NCBI GenBank assembly: GCA_030425395.1
Contig: JAUIAS010000002.1
Span: forward strand, 124,001 to 188,000
Direction of reading: 5' to 3'
Source of the DNA: Alphaproteobacteria bacterium
Lineage (GTDB): Bacteria; Pseudomonadota; Alphaproteobacteria; Rhodobacterales; Rhodobacteraceae
Length of the DNA stretch: 64,000 bases
Every line of letters starts with the position of its first letter. The first letter of the stretch is position 1. The position numbers and the translations under genes were made by a program. Below the pieces are notes generated by a model. It was not told the DNA's origin, made no database searches, and worked only from the letters and a program-made list of their open reading frames with translations. Positions 8,736-17,441 of this stretch are shown here, piece after piece.

Positions 8736-9407
8736 ATGGCCGGATCAGCGGCAGTGCTGGAGGATTCCAGCCTTCTGAGCGCATTGGACAGGCGTCTGGT
8801 AAAATTGGAACGGGTTCTCGCCCTGATGAGCGGGCTGGCGATCTTTTCGCTGATGTTCCTTGCTGTGTATTCGGTGCTGGGGCGGCAGCTCGACAAGACC
8901 TTTCTCGCACCGTTTCTCGACAAGATCGGCATCATGGATGGGCCGTTGCTGGGGTATGTGGATTTCATCGAAGCGATGATGCCCATCATCGCCATCATGG
9001 GTGTTTCCTATGTGGCGCGTAACGGCATTCACATCCGTATGGACATGCTGGTCAGCCAGTTGAACGGTCGGTTGCTCTGGCTGTTCGAACTGGTGTCTGT
9101 GTTGCTGATGCTGGTGTTGATGCTGGCACTGACATGGGGGGCTTGGGAACATTTCTCGCGGTCCTTCGATTGCTCGGTCCCACTGTGTTCGCGCGACAGT
9201 TCCATCGACGTGGGCCTGCCGACGTGGCCTTCCAAGCTGGTTGTGCCATTCGCCTTTGTGGTGCTGGTGCTGCGGCTGTTGTTGCAGACATGGGGGTATG
9301 GCCGGGCCTTGGTGCTGGGGCTGGAGAACCCTGCGGCGGTTCCGCTGAACCTGAGTGTGGCCGAACAGGCCCGGCTTGAAGCCGAAAGTCTGGAAAGGGC
9401 AGGATAA
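8736..9407 (+). CDS. TRAP transporter small membrane subunit, DctQ family (223 aa)
   Basis: Four hydrophobic helices are seen (about residues 33-55, 73-93, 112-135 and 163-185), the standard DctQ layout, with the MSYVARNGIHIRMDM-like central segment (here GVSYVARNGIHIRMD). The loop between helices 3 and 4 is somewhat extended and contains two Cys (CSVPLCSRDSS). Together with DctM it forms the Na+-coupled translocator. Its TAA overlaps the dctM ATG by one base (TAATG), indicating translational coupling. Confidence 0.88.
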   Translation: MAGSAAVLEDSSLLSALDRRLVKLERVLALMSGLAIFSLMFLAVYSVLGRQLDKTFLAPFLDKIGIMDGPLLGYVDFIEAMMPIIAIMGVSYVARNGIHIRMDMLVSQLNGRLLWLFELVSVLLMLVLMLALTWGAWEHFSRSFDCSVPLCSRDSSIDVGLPTWPSKLVVPFAFVVLVLRLLLQTWGYGRALVLGLENPAAVPLNLSVAEQARLEAESLERAG

Positions 9408-10834
9408 TGGAACCCATCGACATTGGCCTTTGGGTCTCGGGGGGGATGCTGGTCGCGGTGCTCATGGGCATGCGCGTGGCATTCGCGGCAGGTCTGGCCG
9501 GATTTATCGGGCTGGTCTGGATTTTCTGGGACAAGATGAAATACGCGCCCGAGAAATTCCTCTATTTCAACGAACGGCGTGAAATCTGGGACGGTGCCCT
9601 TGGCAAGGCGTTCCAGATCGCGGGGCAAGTGCCCCATTCCAAGGTGTCCGCGCAGGTGCTTTCGCTGATCCCGGTGTTCATCATGATCGGTTATCTGGCC
9701 TATCATGCCAAGCTGACCACGGCACTGTTCGAGGCGGCCAAACGCTGGATCGCGTGGGTGCCCGGTGGGCTGGCGGTGTCCACGGTGTTTGCCACCGCGG
9801 GATTTGCGGCGGTGTCGGGCGCATCCGTGGCGACGGCGGCGGTGTTTGCGCGCATCGCCATCCCGGAAATGCTCAAGATCGGCTACAACAAGCAGTTTGC
9901 CGCAGGGGTCGTGGCCGCGGGCGGCACGCTTGCGTCCCTGATCCCGCCCTCGGCGATCCTTGTGATCTATGCGATCATCGTGGAACAGGATGTGGGGCGG
10001 CTGTTGCTGGCGGGCTTCATACCCGGTGTCTTCTCCGCAATCGTCTATGCAATCATCATCATCGGGATGGCGGTCACGCTCAAGACCATCGGTCCACCGG
10101 TCGGTGGCTTTACATGGCGCGAACGGTTCGCGTCTCTGCCGCCCGCGCTGCCCATCGTGGCGGTTGTGGTCATCATCATTTTCTTTGTCTACAACCCCTT
10201 TGGTGACGCATGGGGAACCCCCACCGAAGGCGGGGCCATCGGCGCGTTCATCGTGTTCTGCATGGCGCTGTGGCGCGGGATGCGCTGGGGACAGCTCAAA
10301 GAGGCGCTGCTTGAGACGGCCAAGCTGACAGTGATGATCTTTACCATCATCTGGGGCGTGCTGATCTATGTGCGGTTCCTTGGTTTTGCCCAGCTTCCCG
10401 ACGCGTTTGCGGACTGGATCACCGGGCTGGAAATGTCGCCGCTGCTGATCCTGGTCTGTATCCTGCTGGCCTATGCGGTGCTGGGCATGTTCATGGATGC
10501 CATCGGGATGCTGTTGCTGACCTTGCCGGTTGTCTATCCGGCGGTGATGGCCCTGAACGGCGGCGAATATGTGTCGGCGGCTGACAGTGCCTTTGGCATG
10601 TCGGGACCGATGTGTGCGATCTGGTTCGGTATTCTGGTCGTCAAGATGGCCGAGTTCTGTCTGATCACCCCACCCATCGGTCTGAATTGCTTTGTCGTCG
10701 CCGGTGTGCGCGATGACCTGACGGTTCAGGATGTGTTCAAAGGGGTGACGCCGTTCTTTATCGCGGACGCCGTGACCATCGCCCTGCTGGTGGCCTTCCC
10801 GGCGATCGTGTTGTGGCTGCCATCGCTGGCCTGA
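9407..10834 (+). CDS. TRAP transporter large permease, DctM family (475 aa)
   Basis: A long polytopic protein with about 12 hydrophobic segments and DctM signatures: the GMRVAFAAGLAG N-terminus, the GFAAVSGASVATAAVFARIAIPEML motif, GTLASLIPPSAILVIYAI, and the C-terminal FGILVVKMAEFCLITPPIGLNCFVVAG. It is about 40-50 residues longer than the shortest DctM proteins because of an early hydrophilic loop (DKMKYAPEKFLYFNERREIWD). Last gene of the TRAP operon. Confidence 0.92.
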   Translation: MEPIDIGLWVSGGMLVAVLMGMRVAFAAGLAGFIGLVWIFWDKMKYAPEKFLYFNERREIWDGALGKAFQIAGQVPHSKVSAQVLSLIPVFIMIGYLAYHAKLTTALFEAAKRWIAWVPGGLAVSTVFATAGFAAVSGASVATAAVFARIAIPEMLKIGYNKQFAAGVVAAGGTLASLIPPSAILVIYAIIVEQDVGRLLLAGFIPGVFSAIVYAIIIIGMAVTLKTIGPPVGGFTWRERFASLPPALPIVAVVVIIIFFVYNPFGDAWGTPTEGGAIGAFIVFCMALWRGMRWGQLKEALLETAKLTVMIFTIIWGVLIYVRFLGFAQLPDAFADWITGLEMSPLLILVCILLAYAVLGMFMDAIGMLLLTLPVVYPAVMALNGGEYVSAADSAFGMSGPMCAIWFGILVVKMAEFCLITPPIGLNCFVVAGVRDDLTVQDVFKGVTPFFIADAVTIALLVAFPAIVLWLPSLA

Positions 10835-10856
10835 CGCGACACGGGTGACGGATTTC

Positions 10857-10885
10857 AAAGGGGGCGGCCTTGGGGTCGCCCCTTT
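10857..10885 (+). terminator. GC-rich hairpin after dctM
   Basis: AAAGGGGGCGGCC (10857-10869) pairs with GGTCGCCCCTTT (10874-10885) across a four-base loop, with one bulge/mismatch. It lies 22 bp after the dctM stop. No T-run follows, so termination strength is uncertain. Confidence 0.55.
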
Positions 10886-11069
10886 GCCGTTGGGGCGGCC
10901 TGCAAGGTGCGACACGCTGACGGCGACCACGCCCTCCAAGTGCATTCTCAGCAACAAAAAAGGGCGCGCGCCGGATGCGGGGGCACTGCGGCGAGGCGCC
11001 GCATCACAAGCCGCAGGCGCGGCCCTATCTGCTGTGTCGAACGATGCTCAACAAGGAGGCGCAGGCGCT

Positions 11070-11153
11070 ATGTTCAAAGGACTGGGACTTTCGATCACCA
11101 TCATTGCCGCAGGGATGCTGGGGCTGCCGGTTTTGCTGTTGAATATGGTCTGA
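11070..11153 (+). CDS. Putative 27-aa single-helix membrane peptide
   Basis: A short frame MFKGLGLSITIIAAGMLG... ends in NMV and is almost entirely one hydrophobic helix. A clear AAGGAGG lies 11 bases upstream of the ATG, slightly far but the best signal nearby. It is separated from the TRAP operon by about 235 bp including a hairpin, so it probably has its own promoter or is a leader-type peptide. No family is recognised. Support is the ribosome-binding site plus the helix composition only. Confidence 0.45.
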   Translation: MFKGLGLSITIIAAGMLGLPVLLLNMV

Positions 11154-11171
11154 TCTGACCATCGGAAAGCA

Positions 11172-11215
11172 GATGAAAAACGGGTCGGCCTGACCCAATC
11201 ATGCCGTCAGGCCGA
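11172..11215 (-). terminator. Rho-independent terminator overlapping the amidase stop codon
   Basis: Read on the minus strand, TCGGCCTGA (11215-11207) pairs with TCAGGCCGA (11193-11185) across a 13-base loop and is followed by CCCG and TTTTTC (to about 11175). The first arm lies inside the last codons of the amidase gene, and the stop codon is in the loop. Confidence 0.7.
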
Positions 11216-12542
11216 TCCTGTCCGCCAGCCATTTCGCGCAGCGCAACAGGCGGGCATCGTCCATCGGCGCACCAACCAGTTGCGCCCCCATGGGCAGGCC
11301 GTTCCGGGCGGTGAATGCGGGGATCGTGACCGCCGGAGTGCCCGCAAATGTCCACAAACCGTTAAAGATGGAATCCCCGGTAAACGTCAGCCCTTCCGGT
11401 GCAGGCCCAAGGGCGGCGGGACATAGAATCGCGTCATACTCCGCAAAAATGCCTGTCAGGCTGTCGCGCATCGCCTGACCGGTGGCCAGCGCATCGAGAT
11501 ACTGCGCGGCGGTGATCTCGGCACCATCGGTAAGCGCCTGCTGGGTCGGTTCCCCCAGAATGTCAAAGCCAACCTCGGCGTAGCGCCGATAGTAATGCGC
11601 AATTTCCGCGAAATTCACCTGCGCGCGGGCGCTGGCCGCGTTCTCAAATACAGCGGGCAGGGCGATCTCGGTGATCTGATCCCCCAGACTGTCGCAGAGC
11701 GCGGCGAAGGCGTCGTGAAGCTGCGGGTCGGCGTCGTCCCATCGCGGCGGGCGGGCAAAGGCCAGCTTTGGCGGCACCGGCGGTGTCTCCTGTGCTGTGT
11801 TCAACAGGCGCGGCGCGGCGATCGGGCGCGACGCGGGGTCGCCCGCGTCATGACCAAAGAGCACCTCGGCCACCAACGCCACATCCAGCGGCGTCCGGCC
11901 AAACACGCCCAGCGTATCCAGCGTATGGGACTGCATCAGCACGCCGGTGCGGGGCAGGGCACCAAAACTGGGTTTCAGCCCCGTGACCCCGCAATAGGAC
12001 GCCGGGCGGATCACCGACCCCCCGGTCTGGGTCCCCACGGCCAGCGGCACATGGCCGTCGGCCACCGCCGCCGCCGACCCCGAGGAAGACCCGCCGGGAG
12101 TGTGGGACGGGTTGTGCGGGTTGGTGGTCTCGCGGGCCTGCATATAGGCCAGTTCGGTGGTCACGGTCTTGCCCATGATCACCGCCCCTTCGGCGCGCAG
12201 GCGGGCCACGACACAGGCGTCCGCCTCCGGCACGCGGCCCTTGTCGACGGGGCATCCGTTCTGGGTCGGGATACCGGCGGTATCAATCACATCCTTGAGC
12301 CCCACCGGCAGACCATGCAACGCCCCCAGAGGGGCACCGCTGGCGCGGTGTGCATCCAGATGACGGGCCTGCGCGCGCGCCTGATCGGGATCAATCCAGA
12401 CCCATGCCCGCACCGTTGCATCACGCGCGGCGATGCGATCAAGGCAGGCCTCGGTCAGTTCCAGAGCGGAAATCTCACCGGAACGCAGCCTGTCACGCAG
12501 GTCCAGCGCGCTCAGCGCGAGAAGGTCGGTCGAGGTGGTCAT
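11199..12542 (-). CDS. Amidase, GatA/amidase-signature family (447 aa)
   Basis: Hydrolyses an amide of unknown identity. The Ser-cisSer-Lys triad is visible: Lys83 in GLPVGLKDVIDTAG, the Gly/Ser-rich GGSSSGSAAA at about 150-159 and nucleophile Ser176 in GTQTGGSVIRPAS. ATG 12542 has GGAG seven bases upstream; the open frame extends 37 codons further without a signal. It diverges from eutB, with 206 bp between the starts. The C-terminus (KWLADRIGL) is amidase-like and not that of a tRNA amidotransferase, and no gatB/gatC is nearby. An ectoine-related amide is possible but not shown. Confidence 0.88.
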   Translation of the reverse strand: MTTSTDLLALSALDLRDRLRSGEISALELTEACLDRIAARDATVRAWVWIDPDQARAQARHLDAHRASGAPLGALHGLPVGLKDVIDTAGIPTQNGCPVDKGRVPEADACVVARLRAEGAVIMGKTVTTELAYMQARETTNPHNPSHTPGGSSSGSAAAVADGHVPLAVGTQTGGSVIRPASYCGVTGLKPSFGALPRTGVLMQSHTLDTLGVFGRTPLDVALVAEVLFGHDAGDPASRPIAAPRLLNTAQETPPVPPKLAFARPPRWDDADPQLHDAFAALCDSLGDQITEIALPAVFENAASARAQVNFAEIAHYYRRYAEVGFDILGEPTQQALTDGAEITAAQYLDALATGQAMRDSLTGIFAEYDAILCPAALGPAPEGLTFTGDSIFNGLWTFAGTPAVTIPAFTARNGLPMGAQLVGAPMDDARLLRCAKWLADRIGLTA

Positions 12543-12748
12543 GGCGTGCTCCGGCGTTGGTAAAATGGTGTGTGTGCCGGGTATAGCGCAGGCCGTCCCA
12601 CAGGAACATATCCAACGGTCCTTTTGTGGGCCGCCTTTTGCGGTGTCGCGCATTTGTGCCGCCCCAAGCGTGGTGACAAATCTGGCCCGCTCTGATTTGG
12701 TCGGCGCGAAACACCCACGACCACCACACCCGCCCGGAGCCTTAACAG

Positions 12749-13780
12749 ATGACCGTGACCCCAGCCGATATCCAGAGCGCCGCGCGCGTGATCGCCGGAG
12801 TGGCCGACGCGACGCCCTTGGTGCCCTCGCCGTTTCTGACCGCGCGCGCCGGGCACGAGGTGCTTCTCAAGCTTGAAATCGCGCAGCCCATCGGCGCGTT
12901 CAAGCTGCGCGGCGCGCTCAATGCAATTGCAGGTCTGGACGAAGGCGACGAAGGCGGGGGCGGGACCGGGGCCGGAGCCGGGGTGACGTGCTGTTCCACG
13001 GGCAATCACGGGCGCGGCGTGGCCTATGCCGCGCGTGCGCGCGGACTGCGGGCGGTGATCTGCATGTCGGAACTGGTGCCGCAGGCCAAGGTTGACGGCA
13101 TCCGTGCGCTGGGGGCCGAAGTGCGGATCGTGGGCACCTCGCAAGATGATGCGCTCGCCGAAAGCCAGCGGCTTGTGCGCGACGAGGGGCTGGTGGAAAT
13201 CTCGCCTTTTGACGATCCGCGCGTGATTGCGGGGCAGGGTACAATCGGGCTGGAGCTTTTGACCGCGCGCCCCGATCTTGATTGCCTGTTGATCCCCTTG
13301 TCCGGCGGCGGGCTGGCGGCGGGCATAGCGGTTGCCGCGCGGGCGCTGCGCCCGGATATACGGCTCATCGGGCTGTCCATGGATCGCGGCGCGGCGATGC
13401 AGGCATCGCTTGCAGCGGGCCACCCTGTCGAGGTCCCGGAAGTGCCCAGCCTTGCCGATAGCCTTGGCGGCGGGATCGGGTTGAATAACCGGCTGTCTTT
13501 TGCGCTGTGCCGTGACCTTCTGGACGAAGTGATCCTTGTCACCGAGCAAGAGATCTATCGCGCGATGCAGGCGCTCTATTACGAGGACAGGATTGTTGCC
13601 GAAGGGGCGTGTGTGGTCGGGATTGCCGCCATTCTGGCGGGCAAGGTGACAGTGACCGGCCCGACCGCAACGATCATCACCGGACGCAATCTGGACATGG
13701 CGCAACATGCTGCGATCATGGCCGGGCAGGACGTGCAGATGGGGGAATATACCGTGAAAGGATCCCGATATGAGCCATGA
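12749..13780 (+). CDS. eutB: Hydroxyectoine utilization dehydratase EutB (PLP, threonine dehydratase-like), 343 aa
   Basis: A fold-type II PLP enzyme related to threonine dehydratase, with PLP Lys52 in PIGAFKLRGA, the phosphate-binding STGNHGRGVAYAARARG (about 83-99) and GGGLAAG near residue 190. The segment RIVGTSQDDALAE and the pairing with an overlapping eutC identify it as EutB, which acts in converting hydroxyectoine to ectoine. Residues 64-78 are an unusual Gly/Glu-rich stretch (DEGDEGGGGTGAGAG) just before the cofactor motif. It overlaps eutC by 11 bp. Because eutC is interrupted, this gene may also be under relaxed selection. Confidence 0.85.
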   Translation: MTVTPADIQSAARVIAGVADATPLVPSPFLTARAGHEVLLKLEIAQPIGAFKLRGALNAIAGLDEGDEGGGGTGAGAGVTCCSTGNHGRGVAYAARARGLRAVICMSELVPQAKVDGIRALGAEVRIVGTSQDDALAESQRLVRDEGLVEISPFDDPRVIAGQGTIGLELLTARPDLDCLLIPLSGGGLAAGIAVAARALRPDIRLIGLSMDRGAAMQASLAAGHPVEVPEVPSLADSLGGGIGLNNRLSFALCRDLLDEVILVTEQEIYRAMQALYYEDRIVAEGACVVGIAAILAGKVTVTGPTATIITGRNLDMAQHAAIMAGQDVQMGEYTVKGSRYEP

Positions 13781-14756
13781 GATCACCATTCTGACCGAAA
13801 CCCAGTTGCGCGCGGCGCTGCCGCTGGATCTGGCCGTTGTCGATGTGGTCGAAGCCGCCTTTGCCGCGCTGGCCGAGGGGCGGGCGATCATGCCGCCGAT
13901 CATGTCGATGGAACTTCCTCATGTGAATGCCGAGGTGGACGCCAAGACCGCCTATATCGACGGGTTCGACACCTTTGCCCTCAAGGTCAGCACCGGATTT
14001 TTCGACAATGCCGCAAAGGGTTTGCCCAGTCTTGGCGGCATGGTCACCGCGATGTCGGCGCAGGATGGATCGGTGCGGGCCGTTTTTCTCGATAACGGGT
14101 TTCTCACCGATCTGCGGACGGCGGCGGCGGGGGCTGTTGCCGCGCGCCACATGGCCCCGCAAGAGGTGACAACCGCCGGAATTATCGGCACTGGCTTGCA
14201 GGCCCGGTTGCAGGCGCGTGCCGCGCATCTGGTGCGCCCGTTCGAACGGGTCCTGGTCTGGGGTCGCGATCCGCACAAGGCAACGCTTTGCGCCACTGAT
14301 ATCGGGCGCGACCTTGGGGTCGAGGTTTAAATCTGCACCTCGCCCGAGGTTCTCGTGCGCCGGTCGCAACTGGTGGTGACGACAACTCCGTCGTTCGTTC
14401 CGTTGATCCAGGCCGATTGGCTGCATCCCGAATTGCACATCACCGCGATGGGGTCCGACGCCCCGGACAAGGTTGAACTCGCCCCCGGCTGTCTCAAGCG
14501 GGCCGACCGCTATGTTGCCGACAGCGCGTCGCAAGTGGCGTTGCGCGGAGAACTGCGTTCGGCGCTGGCTTCGGGTGACTGGACCGGGGCACCCCCGGTG
14601 GAACTGGGGCAGGTTGTGACAGGCCAGCACCCCGGACGGACCGACCCGCGCGAGATCACCATCGCCGATCTGACCGGCACCGGCGCACAGGACACCGCGA
14701 TCGCTGCGCATGCACTGGCGCTTCTGGCCGGACAGGGCACCGTGATCCACACCTGA
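13770..14756 (+). pseudogene. eutC: eutC (ectoine utilization protein, ornithine cyclodeaminase-like) with an in-frame TAA
   Basis: One continuous frame of 329 codons matches EutC end to end by eye: ILTETQLRAALPLDLAV at the start, KTAYIDGFDTFALKVSTGFFDN, LDNGFLTDLRTAAAGAVAARH, GTGLQARLQ, then VVTTTPSF, ITAMGSDAPDK and ITIADLTGTGAQDTAIA. It is cut only by a TAA at 14328-14330, after LGVEV (residue 186). Both halves are in the same frame, so a single substitution (for example CAA, GAA or AAA to TAA) explains it, with no indel needed. A GTG at 14355 could restart the second half, but it has no ribosome-binding site. Full-length size agrees with the family (about 330 aa). A sequencing error cannot be excluded. 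Confidence 0.85.
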
Positions 14757-14930
14757 TCCTGCCCTCTGGAAATCGGGGCAAGGTTTCGTTACAAGGACCG
14801 TGTTCCGGCAATAAAGGCATTGCGCGCTGCTGCCGGATCCTGACAGAGCCGGTGGTGGCCTGATGCGCGCATCCTCCGGGTTTTGTTGAGACTTGACCAA
14901 CTGCGGCGCGCCGCCGCGCAAGAGGTGCAC

Positions 14931-16304
14931 ATGATGCTGACCAATGACAAATTGTCCTCCTGGGACCGCGAGAATTTCTTTCACCCTTCCACCCATCTGG
15001 CCGAATTCGCCCGTGGCAACGTGGCCAGCCGGATCATCACTGGCGGACAGGGCTGCCATATCGAGGATCGCGACGGCACGCGGCTTCTGGACGCGTTTGC
15101 CGGGCTTTACTGTGTGAACGTGGGCTATGGCCGTCAGGACATCGCCGAGGCCATCGCCGATCAGGCGCGCGAACTGGCCTATTACCACGCCTATGTGGGT
15201 CACGGCACAGAAGCGTCGATCACGCTGGCCAAGATGGTTCTCGACCGGGCCCCCGATCATATGTCCAAGGTGTATTTCGGCATGTCAGGGTCGGATGCCA
15301 ACGAAACCAACATCAAGCTGGTCTGGTATTACAACAACATCCTTGGCCGCCCGGAAAAGAAGAAGATCATCTCGCGCTGGCGCGGGTATCACGGGTCCGG
15401 TCTGATGACCGGTTCGCTCACCGGGCTTGAGCTGTTTCACAAGAAGTTCGACCTGCCGCTGTCGCAGGTGATCCATACCGAGGCCCCATATTACTATCGT
15501 CGCCCGTCTCTGGACATGTCCGAGGCGCAGTTCGTTGCCCACTGCGTGGCGGAACTCGAGGCGCTGATCGACCGTGAAGGCGCGGATACCATCGCCGCCT
15601 TTATTGGCGAACCGGTTCTGGGCACCGGGGGCATCGTGCCACCGCCCGCCGGATACTGGGACGCAATTCAGGAGGTTCTGGCGCGTCACGACATCCTGTT
15701 GATCGCGGATGAGGTCGTCACCGGCTTTGGCCGTCTTGGCAGCATGTTCGGTTCTGAACACTACGGGCTCAAGCCCGACCTGATCACCATCGCCAAGGGG
15801 CTGACGTCGGCCTATGCGCCGCTGTCGGGGTCGATCGTTTCGGACCGGATGTGGAAAGTGCTGGAACAGGGCACCGATGAAAACGGCCCCATCGGTCACG
15901 GCTGGACCTATTCGGCCCACCCCATCGGCGCGGCGGCCGGCGTCGCCAACCTGCGTTTGATTGATGAGCTGAACCTTGTCGGCAATGCGGGTGAGGTCGG
16001 TGCCTATCTCAACACGGTCATGGCCGAGGCGGTCGGCGCGCATGCCAACGTGGGCGAGGTGCGCGGCGAAGGCATGTTGTGCGCCGTCGAATTCGTCAAG
16101 GACCGCGACACACGCGAATTCTTCGACGCCTCTGACAAGGTGGGGCCAAACCTGTCGGCGGCGCTTCTGGAACAGGGCGTCATTGCCCGCGCCATGCCGC
16201 AGGGCGATATCCTTGGTTTCGCGCCGCCGTTCTGCCTGACACGGCAAGAGGCGGACGAGATCGCCGGAAAAACCGCCAAGGCCGTGGCCAGCGTTCTGGG
16301 CTGA
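14931..16304 (+). CDS. Class III PLP aminotransferase (omega-transaminase type), 457 aa
   Basis: Transfers an amino group from an amine or omega-amino acid to a keto acid, probably pyruvate. Lys289 in [17 protein letters not shown] is the PLP lysine, Asp260 in [13 protein letters not shown] contacts the pyridine N, and [13 protein letters not shown] binds phosphate. The N-terminal [24 protein letters not shown] resembles broad-range omega-transaminases of Ruegeria-type bacteria. ATG 14931 follows AAGAGG; another ATG is the next codon. It lies 174 bp after eutC on the same strand. A role in diaminobutyrate or taurine-like metabolism is possible but not supported by specific residues. Confidence 0.88.
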   Translation: MMLTNDKLSSWDRENFFHPSTHLAEFARGNVASRIITGGQGCHIEDRDGTRLLDAFAGLYCVNVGYGRQDIAEAIADQARELAYYHAYVGHGTEASITLAKMVLDRAPDHMSKVYFGMSGSDANETNIKLVWYYNNILGRPEKKKIISRWRGYHGSGLMTGSLTGLELFHKKFDLPLSQVIHTEAPYYYRRPSLDMSEAQFVAHCVAELEALIDREGADTIAAFIGEPVLGTGGIVPPPAGYWDAIQEVLARHDILLIADEVVTGFGRLGSMFGSEHYGLKPDLITIAKGLTSAYAPLSGSIVSDRMWKVLEQGTDENGPIGHGWTYSAHPIGAAAGVANLRLIDELNLVGNAGEVGAYLNTVMAEAVGAHANVGEVRGEGMLCAVEFVKDRDTREFFDASDKVGPNLSAALLEQGVIARAMPQGDILGFAPPFCLTRQEADEIAGKTAKAVASVLG

Positions 16305-16338
16305 TTCACTGCCGGTTTGCAGGTGGTCATCCTGCGCG

Positions 16339-16370
16339 CCCCGGCGGCATCTGGCCGCCGGGGTTTCTTT
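16339..16370 (+). terminator. Rho-independent terminator after the aminotransferase
   Basis: CCCCGGCGGC (16339-16348) and GCCGCCGGGG (16354-16363) form a perfect 10-bp stem with a five-base loop, followed by TTTCTTT (16364-16370). Confidence 0.88.
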
Positions 16371-16565
16371 ATTGTCCGCCCGGCACGGGCGGGCGCGAAA
16401 ATTTCGGGTCGGGGCTGCCGAACAGATCGACAAGTCGCAATTTTTGCGGATATTCTTGTTTGGCGGGATTCTTTTTCATTGGCTCACCCTCTGGTAAATT
16501 TTCGAGCCATGGCAGAGGATTACGCATTCAAAATCGTATTCAACTTGATCAGGATTCCTTTGAAA

Positions 16566-17378
16566 ATGACGGATACCGACCCGATTTCCATCGACCGTTT
16601 CGATGATGACCTTTTGCAGGATATTCCCACAGAAGAAGACTATGCCGCCACCGCCTATGACCAACGCGATGGTGAAATGACGGCGCTGCATAACCCCAAG
16701 GCAGTGGTCTACATGCTGCATGGCTGGGACTTCTTCAAGAACCACAGCCCCGGCCTGTCGTTCCAACCGGCGGTCGCCTATGTGCGTGCTGCCCTGCGTG
16801 GCCGGGGTGTCGAAGTCCTGGCACCCTACTACAACACCCACGAAAGCCATTTTTACGCCGGGGCCAACCTTGTCCGGGATCACGAAGGCCAGAGAAAACC
16901 CAAGGACAACGTGCATTTCTTTGGCTACAGCATGGGCGGGCTTGTCGCGCGACAAGCCGTGGCACAAGGCATTCCGCCGCGCAGCCTGACCACCTTTGCC
17001 ACTCCGAACGAAGGCACGGGTTGGTGGGTGCCTAACGGCATCCCCTTTAACAACGGTGCGGCGTCGATGTTCGGTAATGCCAACGACCTGACCGTTCTCA
17101 ATTCCCGCGACGAAGAATACCGCAACCGCTATACGACCTATGGGTTCTGGTATAGGGGCGCGATGAATTCGGTTCACGACAATGACGGGATGATCGAACA
17201 GCAATCCGCCAACATGATGGGACAATCGGTGCGACCGGGCCAGGCTTACAAGCTCAAATACGGGCTGGAGGGGTGGTTCAAGCCGATTGCGGAACCACAC
17301 GGCGACGTGCAGAATCTGGAACATATCAAACCCGCCCTGAACCGGTTCATCCGGGATCAGGTCTTGCCAAGCCTCTAG
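16566..17378 (+). CDS. Alpha/beta hydrolase, lipase/esterase-like (270 aa)
   Basis: The fold is indicated by the oxyanion-hole segment VVYMLHGWDFFKNHSPG, the nucleophile elbow GYSMGG and a late His (AMNSVHDNDGMIEQQSA), consistent with a Ser-Asp-His triad. No signal peptide is evident, so it is probably cytoplasmic. The start is uncertain: ATG 16566 (MTDTDPIS) has a distant AGGA, ATG 16509 (MAEDYAF) has no clear ribosome-binding site, and the frame is open from 16317. The protein resembles PGAP1/lipase-type hydrolases only in a general way. It follows a terminator, so it is a separate transcription unit, 63 bp before an orphan LivM permease. Substrate unknown. Confidence 0.7.
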   Translation: MTDTDPISIDRFDDDLLQDIPTEEDYAATAYDQRDGEMTALHNPKAVVYMLHGWDFFKNHSPGLSFQPAVAYVRAALRGRGVEVLAPYYNTHESHFYAGANLVRDHEGQRKPKDNVHFFGYSMGGLVARQAVAQGIPPRSLTTFATPNEGTGWWVPNGIPFNNGAASMFGNANDLTVLNSRDEEYRNRYTTYGFWYRGAMNSVHDNDGMIEQQSANMMGQSVRPGQAYKLKYGLEGWFKPIAEPHGDVQNLEHIKPALNRFIRDQVLPSL

Positions 17379-17441
17379 GGGAACGGCGATTGCACAGGGG
17401 GGCAGGGCTGCTAAGGTCGGGGGCATGAGGATTCTGGCCCC

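Noticed and set aside
13770-14330. Programmed frameshift or recoding in eutC
   Set aside because: Both halves are in the same frame, and no slippery sequence, SECIS-like or pyrrolysine context is visible. The codon is TAA, which is not a usual recoding codon.
14355-14756. Second half of eutC as an independent gene starting at GTG 14355
   Set aside because: No Shine-Dalgarno sequence, and it begins in the middle of the EutC fold. A single nonsense codon in one gene is simpler.
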